This document shows, in pieces, positions 1-9,133 of a DNA stretch of 64,000 nucleotides (positions are counted from its first letter, which is position 1; the number at the start of each line of letters is the position of its first letter). A program made the translations under genes and the position numbers. The DNA comes from Spirosoma validum (lineage in GTDB: Bacteria > Bacteroidota > Bacteroidia > Cytophagales > Spirosomataceae), in the NCBI RefSeq assembly GCF_014699035.1, contig NZ_JACXAA010000009.1:186001-250000 (forward strand), read 5' to 3'. Under the pieces are notes generated by a model that searched no databases, had not been told where the DNA came from, and was given only the letters and a program-made list of their open reading frames with translations.

Positions 1-290
1 ACTTAGTTAATTCAATCAAAATTGACCTGCAAACCATTGGGTTTAGTGAAACGCCTGAACTCGTAGAGCAGGTTAAAAACGAACTAAATCGGGTATTACG
101 CTTTCGGAAAGATGTCGTAGCCGCTGATTTTTATTTCAGTGAAGACGGTACCAATCCCGAAACCAATAAAATGGTGCGCTGGCGGCTGGGCGTACCGGGA
201 AACGATCTTTTTGCCGAAGCTCGTTCGGCATCCTGGGCGAGCAGCTTGCGCAACGCTGGCGAAAAATTACGTCGGCAATTCGTTGACTAA
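1..290 (+). CDS. HPF/RaiA-like ribosome hibernation factor (5' partial)
   Basis: Open reading frame entering from the left edge (first full codon at 3, stop TAA 288-290), about 95 residues visible. The pattern fits the sigma-54 modulation/HPF family, which binds the 30S decoding region in stationary phase: a beta strand beginning IKIDLQTIGF, an amphipathic helix with ELVEQVKNELNRVL, a second strand AADFYFSEDG, then LGVPGNDLFAEA and a closing helix ending LRRQFVD. The NK..R..LGVPG.xLFAE block is the most family-like part. The length is close to the short HPF form, so few residues are probably missing. The start lies outside the window. The assignment rests on recognised pattern, not on a search. 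Confidence 0.65.
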   Translation, partial: LVNSIKIDLQTIGFSETPELVEQVKNELNRVLRFRKDVVAADFYFSEDGTNPETNKMVRWRLGVPGNDLFAEARSASWASSLRNAGEKLRRQFVD

Positions 291-408
291 CGGGATTTGC
301 TACCGATAAGTCTGGCTTCTGACCCATTCTACAGAGCCTCTACAGGTTACTTCTTATGCCAGGCAAATCGGGTGTTCTTTATCTTTTTACCAAATCAACT
401 GAACGTGA

Positions 409-1605
409 CTCTTTTTTGATAATAATCAATTTAACGAACTAGCCCAAAAGCGGGCCAACCTGTGTGTATCAATCTATACGCCTACCGACCGTCAGTCTAC
501 GGATGGGTACAAGGCCAATAAAATCAATTTCAGAAATGCCCTAACCGAAGCCCGTACACAGCTCACCGATCAGTATGGCCTGTCGGCCGATGCAGCTGAG
601 GCATTTCTGGCGGAAGGCTTTCGATTGCTTGACGACCAGAATTTCTGGAAGAATTCATCCGATATGCTGGCTTACTTCATCTTCGATGGCGAAGGAGAAG
701 CCACTAAATTGCCGCTCCCGGTCGAATCACCTGTTTGTTGGGTAGGTACGCAACCTTACCTGTTGCCGCTCATTCCGGAGCTGAACGACGATGGTCATTT
801 TTACCTGCTGGCCCTGAACCTGAAAGAGGTCGCCCTGTTTGAGGTTACGCGCTCAACGATTCAGGTAATTGAATTGCCGGACGATGCCGCTATATCCTAC
901 ACCGAGGAGATTGAAGACGCCGACAATCAGAAAGCCTTACAGCACCGAAGCGGTGTAGGCGAAGCCGGGGCAATGTTCCATGGGCAGGGAAGTGGTTCGG
1001 ATGAACAGCGTAAAGTAGCGATTCTACACTACTTCCACCGCCTGAGCGCGGATGTTGAGGCCTTACTGAATCGAAATCCTTTACCGCTGTTGCTGGCGGG
1101 AGTCGAGTACGTCATTCCGATTTACAAAGAAGCCAGTACGTATGCCTATATCGCAGAGCCCTATCTGACGGGCAGCTATTCGTCTGGCGACATGCTTACA
1201 CTTTCGGCAGAAGCCTGGGAGGTCATGGAACCTTATTTTATGCAGAAGCGGCTGGAACGTAAAGAAGAATATGGTCTTTTTTCGGCCAGAGGGCAGGGAA
1301 GCAGCGATACCGAAACCGTTATCCTGACGGCGTTAAGTGGCGGAGTCGATACGTTGTTCGTGCAGCCGGGCGAGGACCTATGGGGTACGTATGACGCTGA
1401 TGCCTTTGCCCTGAACATGGACGAGTCACCGACTCCCGACAATTACTCGCTTATCAACGAGGCCGCCAGAAAGACCATCGAGTATGGTGGTAAAGTATAT
1501 CTGGTGGACGATGAAACGATGCCAGCCACTCAAGCTACCGTTGCCGCTATTTTCCGGTATCCGCTCACTGAAGTGGCCGAAGCGGATATATCGGCTACGA
1601 ACTAA
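409..1605 (+). CDS. baeRF-family (archaeo-eukaryotic release factor-like) protein, start unclear
   Basis: About 395 residues in one frame. The N-terminal part reads ANLCVSIYTPTDRQ, the typical opening strand of bacterial baeRF proteins. The middle has GEAGAMFHGQGSGSDEQRK followed by a helix with LHYFHRLSADVEALL, the core of the eRF1-like domain. The C-terminal part has TALSGGVDTLFVQPGEDLW and VYLVDD, the third domain. The family is thought to act in ribosome rescue or stress; the exact role is unknown. Start problem: there is no ATG or GTG between the in-frame TGA at 406-408 and the conserved domain. TTG at 625 would delete the first strand. An ATG at 356 in another frame would join this frame if one T were added to the T6 run at 412-417. 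Either a non-standard start, a frameshift or a sequence error is likely. Confidence 0.75.
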   Translation, partial: LFFDNNQFNELAQKRANLCVSIYTPTDRQSTDGYKANKINFRNALTEARTQLTDQYGLSADAAEAFLAEGFRLLDDQNFWKNSSDMLAYFIFDGEGEATKLPLPVESPVCWVGTQPYLLPLIPELNDDGHFYLLALNLKEVALFEVTRSTIQVIELPDDAAISYTEEIEDADNQKALQHRSGVGEAGAMFHGQGSGSDEQRKVAILHYFHRLSADVEALLNRNPLPLLLAGVEYVIPIYKEASTYAYIAEPYLTGSYSSGDMLTLSAEAWEVMEPYFMQKRLERKEEYGLFSARGQGSSDTETVILTALSGGVDTLFVQPGEDLWGTYDADAFALNMDESPTPDNYSLINEAARKTIEYGGKVYLVDDETMPATQATVAAIFRYPLTEVAEADISATN

Positions 1606-1617
1606 GCGTCTTTTTGT

Positions 1618-1660
1618 CGTACCCGCAATCCAGTCAGGGAGTTACTGGATTGCGGGTACG
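1618..1660. terminator. 17-bp perfect inverted repeat between convergent genes
   Basis: Arms 1618-1634 and 1644-1660 (CGTACCCGCAATCCAGT and its complement) are perfect, with a 9-nt loop. It lies 13 bp after the stop of the baeRF gene and about 84 bp from the end of the converging DUF2723 gene, so it can serve both strands. There is no clear T-tract. Confidence 0.6.
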
Positions 1661-1743
1661 GTTAATTAAGTTTATCCGGACAGTTTTTTTAGCTTAACGA
1701 CGGTATCGTGGCCGTAGAATTGGAAAACAGTCTCCGTTTACGA

Positions 1744-4701
1744 TCAACCGAACACACTCAGGTGCTTCTGAAAAATGGCGTCGTACTTGGCTGCGACCGG
1801 TTGATTGGCCCGTTTGCAGGCCTCGACAATCGTTTGTAATATGTACAAATCCGTGTTGGGATTGCTAAACTGCCCCTGTTGGCTTTTCGCATAAGTCAGG
1901 TTTTGGTCGGCGCGGGTCGCCATTGTGTCGGCTATGGTAAGCGCTTTCTTTGTATCGTTCAGCGCGAACAGCAGTGATACGTAGTTGGATGAGATCTGGT
2001 CGTACGGAAGGCTCTTGTCAGGCATGACTTTCAGCGAATAATCGAGTACCTCACGGGCTTTGGCGGTTTTCTCCTCCCGGATTAATTGATCAGCCAAACG
2101 CAGAAACGCCAGCCGGGCCGAGATAACGGGTGGACCTTTGTACGTATCGTCATAATATACATCCGGATTGTCGAACTCGCGCCATTGGGTTTTGTGCATC
2201 AGGGTATCGTACATAATCTCCGAATTCACGTATCCGTCGGTGGCACCTGGTACGGCTACCGGCATCAACCGGTACGCATACCCCTCCAGTTGCATGTAAT
2301 TCTTCAGGTTCAGGTAATGCTCCGTGGCTAACGTACTGGAAAAATAAAGCGGGCGCTTCCAATTGTTGGTGGCAATCATGTCGAGCATAATCAGATCGGG
2401 CTTGAACAGATCTTTCTTGCCGAGGGTCCATTGCAAGGTATCTTTCACGAAGGGACGTAGCGGAGCCGGAACAAACCTGGCCTGATCGATGGCGTGCTTA
2501 TCAATGGGCAGGAACAACACCGACGAAGGCAGAATATTGGTCATCTCGCCCGTGGTTAGCGGGACCTGAATGGCTGGATTGTTGTTCTTAACCAGCCCAA
2601 TGTACTGTTTCAGATCGATCCCGTTTTTCACGCCTTCCACCTCGTAAAAGGGAATAATGTCGTTCTTACCTTTATTGAACTGATCGAACTCCAGCGACAT
2701 CGGCACCGCATCCGACTCATACGTCTTTCGCTTCATCTGCTGAATGTACCACTCCGTACCGAGGAGACTCAGGTTACAGACCCGTACATCACGCCGGAAG
2801 CCTTCCACCTCCTGCACGTACCAGAGCGGAAACGTATCATTGTCGCCTTCGGTAAACAGGATGGCATTTTTAGCGCATGAATTGAGCATATTCTTGGCGA
2901 AATCGACCGAGTGAAACCGGTGATTCCGGTTATGGTTGTCCCAGCTTTTCACGCACATCAGGGCGGGTACCAGCAAACACATACCCAGCACGAACTCGTT
3001 GCGGAACGTAGCGGATTTAAATCTGGTCAGAAACGATCGCAGGAAATCGGCTACGGCCATGACGCCCAAACCCAGCCAGATCGCAAAGAAATAGAATGAG
3101 CCGACGTAGATGTAATCGCGTTCGCGCGGTTCGGAAGGAGGGGAGTTGAGGAAGATTTGTAACGCAATCCCCGTCAGCAGAAACAACATCCCGACGACCA
3201 GAAAATCGTGCCGACGGCGTTTGTACTGGAATACGATTCCGAACAGGGCCAGCGCAAAAGGCAGCATGTAAAAGTTGTCGCGGGCTTTGTTGGCTTTCAG
3301 TAGATCCGGTACGTTTTGATTCGACGACCACGGCAGTAGATAACCCGCGCCCTCTTCGTCACTTTCGCGTCCGGCAAAATTCCACATCAGGTGGCGCCAC
3401 CACATGTGGCTTAACTGATACGTAAACAGAAATTTCAGATTGTCGCCCATCGTCGGTTTCTGACCTTCTGCCAGTCCAAGCATCTGCCGGTACAGTTGGG
3501 GATGATTGAGCCGACTGCTGTAAACGCGGGGAAACAGCATTTCATCGCCGGGCGCGTAAATGTATTCGGGGTAATAGTCGAGGATGACGTATTTATCCTT
3601 GTCGCGTTTCCAGATCGGTGCCCCCCGTTTCTGATCAATAGGATGAGACGTAAATACCGGGCCATACAGCAAGGAGCGACTTTCGTACTGTTCACGGGCC
3701 TGATACGCGCGAAACGTATTGACGTCGCTGGGGTCGTTTTCATTGATGGGTGGATTGAAACCCGCCCGCACCATCACCTGCATATAGGAAGCATAGCCGA
3801 TCAGTAAAAACGCCCCCGCGAGCAGCGACGTATTCATGACGACCCGCTGCCGACGTATCGACCAGTAGATGCCATATGCCAGAGCACCCACCAAAACTAT
3901 GGCAAAGAAAATGGTGCCGGAGTTGAAAGGAAACCCCAACGTATTGACAAAGAACCGCTCAATGGCAAAGGCTAGCGTAGGCAAACCGGGAATCGATGCG
4001 TTGATAATTCCCAGAATAACCAACCCGATACCCATCGCCAGAACACCACCCCAGAACGTTGGTTTGGGGAATTTATGGAAGTAATAGATGAGCGCCAGTG
4101 CCGGAATGATCACCAGATTCAGCAGGTGAACGCCAATGGATAGGCCGATCAGATACGCAACAAAAATAAGCCATCGGTTCGCGGCTGCTTCGTCTTCAAT
4201 CCGTTCCCATTTGAAAGCCGCCCATACCACAATCGCCGTAAAGAATGACGACATGCCGTACACTTCGGCTTCCACGGCTGAGAACCAGAACGTATCGGAG
4301 AAGGTATACGCCAGGGCACCAACGGCGCTGGTGCCCACGATCAGCCAGGCGTCCGTTGCGGTGTAGTCGCTCTCTTCTTTTGATAGCAGTTTCTGTGCCA
4401 GCAGACTGATGGTCCAGAACAGAAACAGAATAGTGAAAGCGCTGGCCAGCACCGAACCCATGTTGATCCAGTACGCAACGCGCGTCAAATCGCCCAGCGA
4501 CAGCATGGAGAAAATCCGGCCAATCAATAAAAACAACGGGGCTCCGGGTGGGTGCGGAATCTGTAGTTTGAAGGACGAAGCGATGAATTCACCACAGTCC
4601 CAGAAGCTGGCCGTGCGTTCAACGGTCAACGTATACGTAACGAGCGCAATGGCGAATACAAGCCAGCCCGCGAGCCGATTCAGGCGTTTGAAGGAAAGCA
4701 T
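1744..4701 (-). CDS. DUF2723 polytopic membrane protein (putative glycosyltransferase)
   Basis: 985 residues. The N-terminal ~430 residues are mostly membrane helices, followed by short helices near residues 470-580 and a large soluble C-terminal part. Family marks are FWDCGEFI (33-40), with an acidic residue at the end of the first periplasmic loop as in protein O-mannosyltransferase-type (GT-C) enzymes, and HPPGAPLF (50-57). The soluble part contains FTEGDNDTFPLWYVQ and a helical, TPR-like C-terminus. DUF2723 proteins are common in Bacteroidota and are annotated as probable glycosyltransferases acting on lipid-linked sugars; the acceptor is unknown. The length is normal for the family. The gene is monocistronic as far as can be seen, with the converging baeRF gene downstream. 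Confidence 0.88.
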   Translation of the reverse strand: MLSFKRLNRLAGWLVFAIALVTYTLTVERTASFWDCGEFIASSFKLQIPHPPGAPLFLLIGRIFSMLSLGDLTRVAYWINMGSVLASAFTILFLFWTISLLAQKLLSKEESDYTATDAWLIVGTSAVGALAYTFSDTFWFSAVEAEVYGMSSFFTAIVVWAAFKWERIEDEAAANRWLIFVAYLIGLSIGVHLLNLVIIPALALIYYFHKFPKPTFWGGVLAMGIGLVILGIINASIPGLPTLAFAIERFFVNTLGFPFNSGTIFFAIVLVGALAYGIYWSIRRQRVVMNTSLLAGAFLLIGYASYMQVMVRAGFNPPINENDPSDVNTFRAYQAREQYESRSLLYGPVFTSHPIDQKRGAPIWKRDKDKYVILDYYPEYIYAPGDEMLFPRVYSSRLNHPQLYRQMLGLAEGQKPTMGDNLKFLFTYQLSHMWWRHLMWNFAGRESDEEGAGYLLPWSSNQNVPDLLKANKARDNFYMLPFALALFGIVFQYKRRRHDFLVVGMLFLLTGIALQIFLNSPPSEPRERDYIYVGSFYFFAIWLGLGVMAVADFLRSFLTRFKSATFRNEFVLGMCLLVPALMCVKSWDNHNRNHRFHSVDFAKNMLNSCAKNAILFTEGDNDTFPLWYVQEVEGFRRDVRVCNLSLLGTEWYIQQMKRKTYESDAVPMSLEFDQFNKGKNDIIPFYEVEGVKNGIDLKQYIGLVKNNNPAIQVPLTTGEMTNILPSSVLFLPIDKHAIDQARFVPAPLRPFVKDTLQWTLGKKDLFKPDLIMLDMIATNNWKRPLYFSSTLATEHYLNLKNYMQLEGYAYRLMPVAVPGATDGYVNSEIMYDTLMHKTQWREFDNPDVYYDDTYKGPPVISARLAFLRLADQLIREEKTAKAREVLDYSLKVMPDKSLPYDQISSNYVSLLFALNDTKKALTIADTMATRADQNLTYAKSQQGQFSNPNTDLYILQTIVEACKRANQPVAAKYDAIFQKHLSVFG

Positions 4702-4832
4702 ACGATTGTAGATTTTAGCGATATACAGTTTGTGTAAGAACGCGTCAAAACTACGTAGCGCAGCTGCTTGCCCAGGTTAGGCTATGTGTTAAGATTTGTT
4801 AAGCAACAGGCTGTTTTATAGATATTTAACAT

Positions 4833-5231
4833 TTACCGGTAAGGCTGGTCTTTGACTAGCCGAATGTTATTGAGTTCAGCCAGTATCATTGTGCTATCAG
4901 TGGGAATCGTACCCCGGCTAATCCAGTTTGTAACGACCTGCGTTGAGACGTTATATTTCTCGGCATACCGCTTAATTGTGAGCCACTGAGCTGTGTCAAC
5001 CACAAATCCATTTTGGGTCAGTAACGTTAAACTCTCGTCACCTTGCCGGCGAAACTCATTAAGAAGTTCTTCGTTACGTTGACGCCATGCCCGAAGAATC
5101 TGGTCTTTCTGTATGTCGTTGGCCCCGGCTAAAGCTTCATCGCGTAGAAGGGCGGCCTTATCAATTTCTGTATTGCTCGTCATCGCTGCAATCGCCTGCA
5201 GGACAGGTATAATGCTCATTTTAGTTTCCAT
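4833..5231 (-). CDS. Small hypothetical protein with helix-turn-helix-like C-terminus
   Basis: 132 residues, ATG at 5231. The first ~80 residues are helical and charged (ALLRDEALAGANDIQKDQI). The C-terminal part contains TIKRYAEKYNVSTQVVTNWI followed by SRGTIP, which looks like a MerR/excisionase-type helix-turn-helix with a wing. Family not recognised. It sits 29 bp downstream of the next small gene on the same strand, so the two probably form a small operon. It could be a DNA-binding regulator of unknown target. Confidence 0.55.
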   Translation of the reverse strand: METKMSIIPVLQAIAAMTSNTEIDKAALLRDEALAGANDIQKDQILRAWRQRNEELLNEFRRQGDESLTLLTQNGFVVDTAQWLTIKRYAEKYNVSTQVVTNWISRGTIPTDSTMILAELNNIRLVKDQPYR

Positions 5232-5260
5232 TGTCTGATTGTCTAGGATAGCCTGCTTAG

Positions 5261-5446
5261 TTATTCGTCATCTGGCTCCTGACCACGAAGCCATTCCAGA
5301 ATTTTCAACTCTTTGCTTAGTTCGTCTAACCACTGATCTAAATCATCCTCAAAGAATTCATGATTATGGTTCGCGATTCTACTTCTGGCCCATTGTGCGC
5401 GGCTTTCGTGCAGCGCAATCATTTTCTGTAATTCTTTTCGATTCAT
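5261..5446 (-). CDS. Small acidic hypothetical protein
   Basis: 61 residues from ATG at 5446 (MNRKELQKMI); an in-frame TTG at 5479 would add 11 residues. I prefer the ATG because a -7-like element (complement TACATTTG, 5496-5503) would put the RNA start near 5490. The protein is helical and acidic towards the end (FFEDDLDQWLDELSKELKIL) with no recognisable domain. It precedes the HTH-like gene by 29 bp on the same strand and is probably co-transcribed with it. Confidence 0.45.
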   Translation of the reverse strand: MNRKELQKMIALHESRAQWARSRIANHNHEFFEDDLDQWLDELSKELKILEWLRGQEPDDE

Positions 5447-5495
5447 TAACCAATGGCTAAGATATGGGTCGTTTCGCAACGAAACAATTTAAAGG

Positions 5496-5503
5496 CAAAT
5501 GTA
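5496..5503 (-). promoter_or_regulatory. Candidate -7 element for the small-gene operon
   Basis: Complement reads TACATTTG, a full match to the Bacteroidota -7 consensus TAnnTTTG. No convincing TTG -33 element is present at the usual spacing, so this is tentative. Confidence 0.3.
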
Positions 5504-5558
5504 TACGATTGCATTTAAATTGTATAGAAAATCTGGTGCCCATAAGCACTGCAACTAA

Positions 5559-7040
5559 TCATTTCTCTTTACGATACAGCACCCAGATATCTTCAATGGT
5601 ATTTACTTTTTTTGAATGTAAAAACTCATTGACAGTCCACAACGTAGCAGAGGAATAGAACTGAGGCTTAAAGCCCAGACTGTCTAATAGCGGTAGATTA
5701 TCTTTGGCGTCGTTATACGTAGTAGCCAGCCAGGCATTTTTGGGGAAATACCGGGTCGAATCAGCGTTATGAATTTTAGTGAGATCGATAGCTGGAGCAT
5801 TTCTGCGGTAAAACGTTAGTGGAAGACCGCTTTGCGTTTCAAACGGTGTACGGGACAAACAATAAATCGTCGACGGTGATTGCTGAAAGGTATTGGTCAG
5901 CTTTCGGGAAAACTCAACGGTTTGCGAATACGGATTAAAGGGGAGTAAAACCAGCACGATTACGGTGAGTAACAGACTGAAATAAAGAATTCCGTTCAGA
6001 AAATTGCGAATACCTTTTTTCGCCTGTCGATAATAAATAAGGAATGCGGGTAAGCCCCAGCCTGCTAGAATCGGTAAGACATTCAACACCGGAAACATAA
6101 ACCGCTCTTCTTTATGCCCGACAAGGCAGTGGCCAATAATAAAAAACACGACGGCAAATACCAGTGGCTGTTTGTATTGGTTGAGAGCCCCTTTTAGGCT
6201 GTAATAAAAAAGAAAAAGGCTAAGAGGGGGCGTTCCAATGACCAGGGCTAGCAGAAGCACATAGTTCATAAAACTGGAGGTGCCAAATTCCGCTGCTTTG
6301 CCTTCAGTAATGTTGACCCGGTAATAATCGTATGGGGTAAAAACCAACTGGTGGTAAAAATGGAAATCCAAAAATAAATTGAGTCCCATGCCCATGAAAA
6401 AGCCAACCGCCAAAGGAAAAAGCGTATTGTATTTACGGTCAATAAAGAGCAGCCATAAGCCGAAACCAACCAGGCCAAAGGCTATTTGGAAGCGGAAATA
6501 AAAGGCCAGGCTAAATAGAAAACCGGTTAATGCAACATACAGAAACTTTTCTTTTTTCAGCTCGTACAGCCAGATAGCACCAAAAAAAACGATTGACGAG
6601 GCTATTTCAGAACTGAATAACGTCCGTACGTAAGGCAGTGTCCAGGAAAAATTAATGAGTAGTAGTACTAAAAACAGCAGTCGTTTATCGGTTTTAAAAT
6701 AGTAAATGCCAAGTGCGTTGAATAAGGTAAATCCCAGCAGCCCGAAGAGTAAGCGAAGAACGATTAATTGAGTATAAGCATCATCCACATGGCAGAAGCG
6801 ACACACCTCAGTAAATGCCGAAAATAAATAGACCTGTAACGTAGGCCGAATGTGGCTGTTTAATTCCCAGACATGCGTGGCTCCAGAAGGTTCTCCCAGT
6901 TGCCAGGAAGAAAACTCAATTAACTGAAAGTGCTGGTCGGGATGTAAGAAGCCTACCTGGGTGATGCAAAAAACAAGCTGAACAAGTAAGGCAACTAGCA
7001 GCAGCCATCGTAATCGTGAATCCAGTTCTATGTTGAGCAT
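5559..7040 (-). CDS. GT22-type (Alg9/PIG-B-like) mannosyltransferase
   Basis: 493 residues with about ten membrane helices. Two marks of the GT22 family of dolichol/polyprenyl-phosphate-mannose enzymes are visible: HPDQH at 33-37, the luminal acidic motif, and GHKEERFMFPV around 308-318, the family's HKEERF signature. The C-terminal ~110 residues are a soluble domain ending KNAWLATTYND...LWTVNEFL. Eukaryotic members build GPI or N-glycan mannose chains; bacterial members probably transfer sugars from a polyprenyl-phosphate donor at the outer face of the inner membrane. The acceptor cannot be inferred from the neighbours. Base composition is somewhat more AT-rich than the flanking genes. Confidence 0.8.
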   Translation of the reverse strand: MLNIELDSRLRWLLLVALLVQLVFCITQVGFLHPDQHFQLIEFSSWQLGEPSGATHVWELNSHIRPTLQVYLFSAFTEVCRFCHVDDAYTQLIVLRLLFGLLGFTLFNALGIYYFKTDKRLLFLVLLLINFSWTLPYVRTLFSSEIASSIVFFGAIWLYELKKEKFLYVALTGFLFSLAFYFRFQIAFGLVGFGLWLLFIDRKYNTLFPLAVGFFMGMGLNLFLDFHFYHQLVFTPYDYYRVNITEGKAAEFGTSSFMNYVLLLALVIGTPPLSLFLFYYSLKGALNQYKQPLVFAVVFFIIGHCLVGHKEERFMFPVLNVLPILAGWGLPAFLIYYRQAKKGIRNFLNGILYFSLLLTVIVLVLLPFNPYSQTVEFSRKLTNTFQQSPSTIYCLSRTPFETQSGLPLTFYRRNAPAIDLTKIHNADSTRYFPKNAWLATTYNDAKDNLPLLDSLGFKPQFYSSATLWTVNEFLHSKKVNTIEDIWVLYRKEK

Positions 7041-7074
7041 ACCTAACCTACGAGCTTAAGGCCGTATTTTGCGT

Positions 7075-7082
7075 CAAATATA
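7075..7082 (-). promoter_or_regulatory. Candidate -7 element upstream of the GT22 gene
   Basis: Complement TATATTTG is a full match to TAnnTTTG, 35 bp upstream of the ATG at 7040. The -33 region is weak. Confidence 0.35.
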
Positions 7083-7149
7083 CCCCTGGACGAAGTTACT
7101 TGTTAAGGCACGAATTAGTTAGTGAGATTAGGCGGCTCGCCTGGACATG

Positions 7150-7180
7150 AAAAACCCTGCCGAATAAGGGCAGGGTTTTT
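7150..7180 (-). terminator. Intrinsic terminator downstream of yiaA
   Basis: 12-bp perfect stem (AAAAACCCTGCC at 7150-7161, complement at 7169-7180) with a 7-nt loop. It gives a GC-rich hairpin followed by a T-run on either strand. It lies 25 bp beyond the stop of the yiaA-like gene. Confidence 0.75.
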
Positions 7181-7205
7181 TATATAACGATCCCTATTTT
7201 ATAAA

Positions 7206-7604
7206 TCATACGGTCTTTCTTACTTCCTGATTATCGCGGGTGTTTTTCTGAACAGCGATGGCGCCGAATAAAGCTAAGAGAAACGCGAACGCGTAAAATC
7301 CTTTTTCACTGGGCAATAGGGTTGCGTTCCAGAGGCCAATGGTTAATAACGTAATGGATAAGATGGTGGAGAACCAGCTAATGCCGTAATAAATGTCCGT
7401 TACGGGCAAACCCTCTAGCCGGTCTCTGACACTTTTCTGGACCGATACCACGGCGAAGAGACCGAACATGAGGACGGTAAAATAAAATCCTTTTTCATTT
7501 AAAAGCATGCCGGAGCGCCAAAGCCCGATTAGATACCCGAACATGCCTGTTCCGAGGGCGAACCAGGAAGCGCCGACAAAGGCAGCTGATGTTTTTTGAT
7601 TCAT
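7206..7604 (-). CDS. yiaA: YiaA/YiaB-family inner membrane protein
   Basis: 132 residues with two repeats of a two-helix unit. Each repeat ends in a near-identical block: LIGLWRSGMLLNEKGFY and TIGLWNATLLPSEKGFY, then VQKSVRDR and VQKNTRDN. This is the tandem 2TM arrangement of E. coli YiaA, and the length matches. Function is unknown in any organism. The gene is single, with its own terminator. A -7-like element (complement TAGTTTTG, 7642-7649) lies 38 bp upstream of the start. Confidence 0.88.
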   Translation of the reverse strand: MNQKTSAAFVGASWFALGTGMFGYLIGLWRSGMLLNEKGFYFTVLMFGLFAVVSVQKSVRDRLEGLPVTDIYYGISWFSTILSITLLTIGLWNATLLPSEKGFYAFAFLLALFGAIAVQKNTRDNQEVRKTV

Positions 7605-7801
7605 TGGTGTAGTTGCTGTTTATGGTGTAGGTATTACGTAGCAAAACTAGTAGTGCACGGCCTTCTTTTTTTGTCGGAACTTCTAACGGGTTCCTTTGAG
7701 GGTATAGTTGGTTCGTTTGCCGCCTTACCTGGTCGTGCTGGTAACTTTATGGACTAGTGAAACGTCCGATAGAACGTAACAAAACTTACTGATTGCTGGC
7801 C

Positions 7802-8704
7802 ATGAAATCGACTCGAGTTAACGAAACCATGCCTCCGATTCCTCAACCGGCTGACAAACTACTGGCTGAACTGGAAGCGGGGCTTAAGGCTATAGCTCCG
7901 GACTGGATTGACGGAATATACGTAACGGGGTCCATTGCTTTGGATGATTTTCATCCGCATAAAAGCGACATCGATTTTGTAGTCCTCTGCAAAGAGTTTC
8001 CGACCAATGAGATGATTGCACAGATAGACAAGCTCCACCGTACCATTCAGCAACAGCACGGCAAACCGTTGTTCAATGGCGCTTATCTGACAGCCGAGAA
8101 TTTGCAGGCCAGTCGTTTGCCGACGGGCGAAGTGCTCAATTTACTGGAGGGAAACCTTAAGCGTGGTCCATTCGAAATGGGGCCAATTGCCTTGTATGAA
8201 TTAAAGACAACGGCCCGTACCGTACTGGGCCTACCAACGAATGAGCTGGCGATTGACATGCCCCTGCAACAGGTAAAAGATTTCATGCATGAGAACATCA
8301 ATTCGTATTGGCAGCGATGGATCGATAAACACGCTTCCTGCACGAATCGCCGGGCGTTACTGATCCTGATTCCGCTCTTGACGGAATGGGCCGTTCTGGG
8401 CGTAGCGCGGCAGTTCTACACCTTGCAAACGGGGGAAATTGCCTCGAAAACGAAAGCCGGTGCATTCTGTTTAGACGTAGTACCTCCTCGCTATCAGGAC
8501 ATTATTCAGCAGGCGATTCACATCCGAAACAGTAGTCCAAACTCAGTTTATCCTGTCCTAAAACGTACATATTACGTATCACCATCGTTGACGCGAGCGG
8601 CCTTAACCATCGATTGTGTGAACTATATCATCGAACTTTTCAACAACGTGTATGCTGACCAGCAAAAGCAGCGTACCGGTGAGGGACTTTCGGATAAGCG
8701 ATAG
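7802..8704 (+). CDS. AadA/DUF4111-type nucleotidyltransferase
   Basis: 300 residues from ATG 7802; a TTG three codons upstream is less likely. The nucleotidyltransferase core GSIALDDFHPHKSDIDFVVL begins at about residue 43, with the G-S turn and two metal-binding aspartates at 56 and 58. It is followed by an all-helical C-terminal half with DVVPPRYQDIIQQAIHIRN, as in ANT(3'')/streptomycin adenylyltransferase-like proteins. Such enzymes transfer AMP from ATP to a hydroxyl group. Resistance activity cannot be assumed for a chromosomal homologue. No operon partner. Confidence 0.8.
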   Translation: MKSTRVNETMPPIPQPADKLLAELEAGLKAIAPDWIDGIYVTGSIALDDFHPHKSDIDFVVLCKEFPTNEMIAQIDKLHRTIQQQHGKPLFNGAYLTAENLQASRLPTGEVLNLLEGNLKRGPFEMGPIALYELKTTARTVLGLPTNELAIDMPLQQVKDFMHENINSYWQRWIDKHASCTNRRALLILIPLLTEWAVLGVARQFYTLQTGEIASKTKAGAFCLDVVPPRYQDIIQQAIHIRNSSPNSVYPVLKRTYYVSPSLTRAALTIDCVNYIIELFNNVYADQQKQRTGEGLSDKR

Positions 8705-8868
8705 AGGATCTCAGTTGCCAGACAAACTATAGTGCGTTTGATAAAGCAATCCTTTCCTAACCTACGGGTAGTTACTTGTGAACAATAGAACTATACCAAT
8801 ATAATAATACATTTTAATAACTTTACGTAGGTACTCTTGTTATTCAGATGTTCTAAAACCGCTACGTT

Positions 8869-9111
8869 ATGAAGGCTTCCATCGTTTCTGCGTACAGCTT
8901 ACTGGCAGGGCTACTCGCTGTTAACGCTTGCCAGACCCGCGAAACGGACCTTTGTTCTTTGCCTCATCAGGTTACAGTAAACTCCAATTGTTACACGGGC
9001 AATGGCTCACAATTGACGGCTGATGAGTACGGGAAAACGCCCCTAAGTTTTGAGTGGACGATCTACGCACTGAAAGACACCTCAAAAATCCTTAGATGGC
9101 AATCATTCTGA
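8869..9111 (+). CDS. Short putative lipoprotein, possibly truncated
   Basis: 80 residues. The N-terminus (MKASIVSAYSLLAGLLAVNA followed by Cys21) is a lipoprotein-type signal, although VNAC is a loose lipobox. The rest is Cys-containing and polar (NSNCYTGNGSQLTADEYGKT) and then stops abruptly. The stop codon TGA at 9109-9111 lies inside a perfect 16-bp hairpin (9098-9133), so the last five residues are encoded by repeat sequence. This suggests the gene was longer and was cut by a repeat. Family not recognised. Confidence 0.45.
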   Translation: MKASIVSAYSLLAGLLAVNACQTRETDLCSLPHQVTVNSNCYTGNGSQLTADEYGKTPLSFEWTIYALKDTSKILRWQSF

Positions 9112-9133
9112 TTTGACAATCAGAATGATTGCC
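9098..9133. repeat. Perfect 16-bp hairpin overlapping the end of the lipoprotein ORF
   Basis: Arms 9098-9113 (GGCAATCATTCTGATT) and 9118-9133 with a 4-nt loop TGAC. There is no T-tract afterwards. It covers the stop codon of the upstream ORF, so it may be an inserted palindromic repeat that also acts as a transcription stop. Confidence 0.6.

Noticed and set aside
5559..7040. Transferred gene because of lower GC
   Set aside because: The difference is moderate and membrane proteins are often richer in A/T; not enough evidence.
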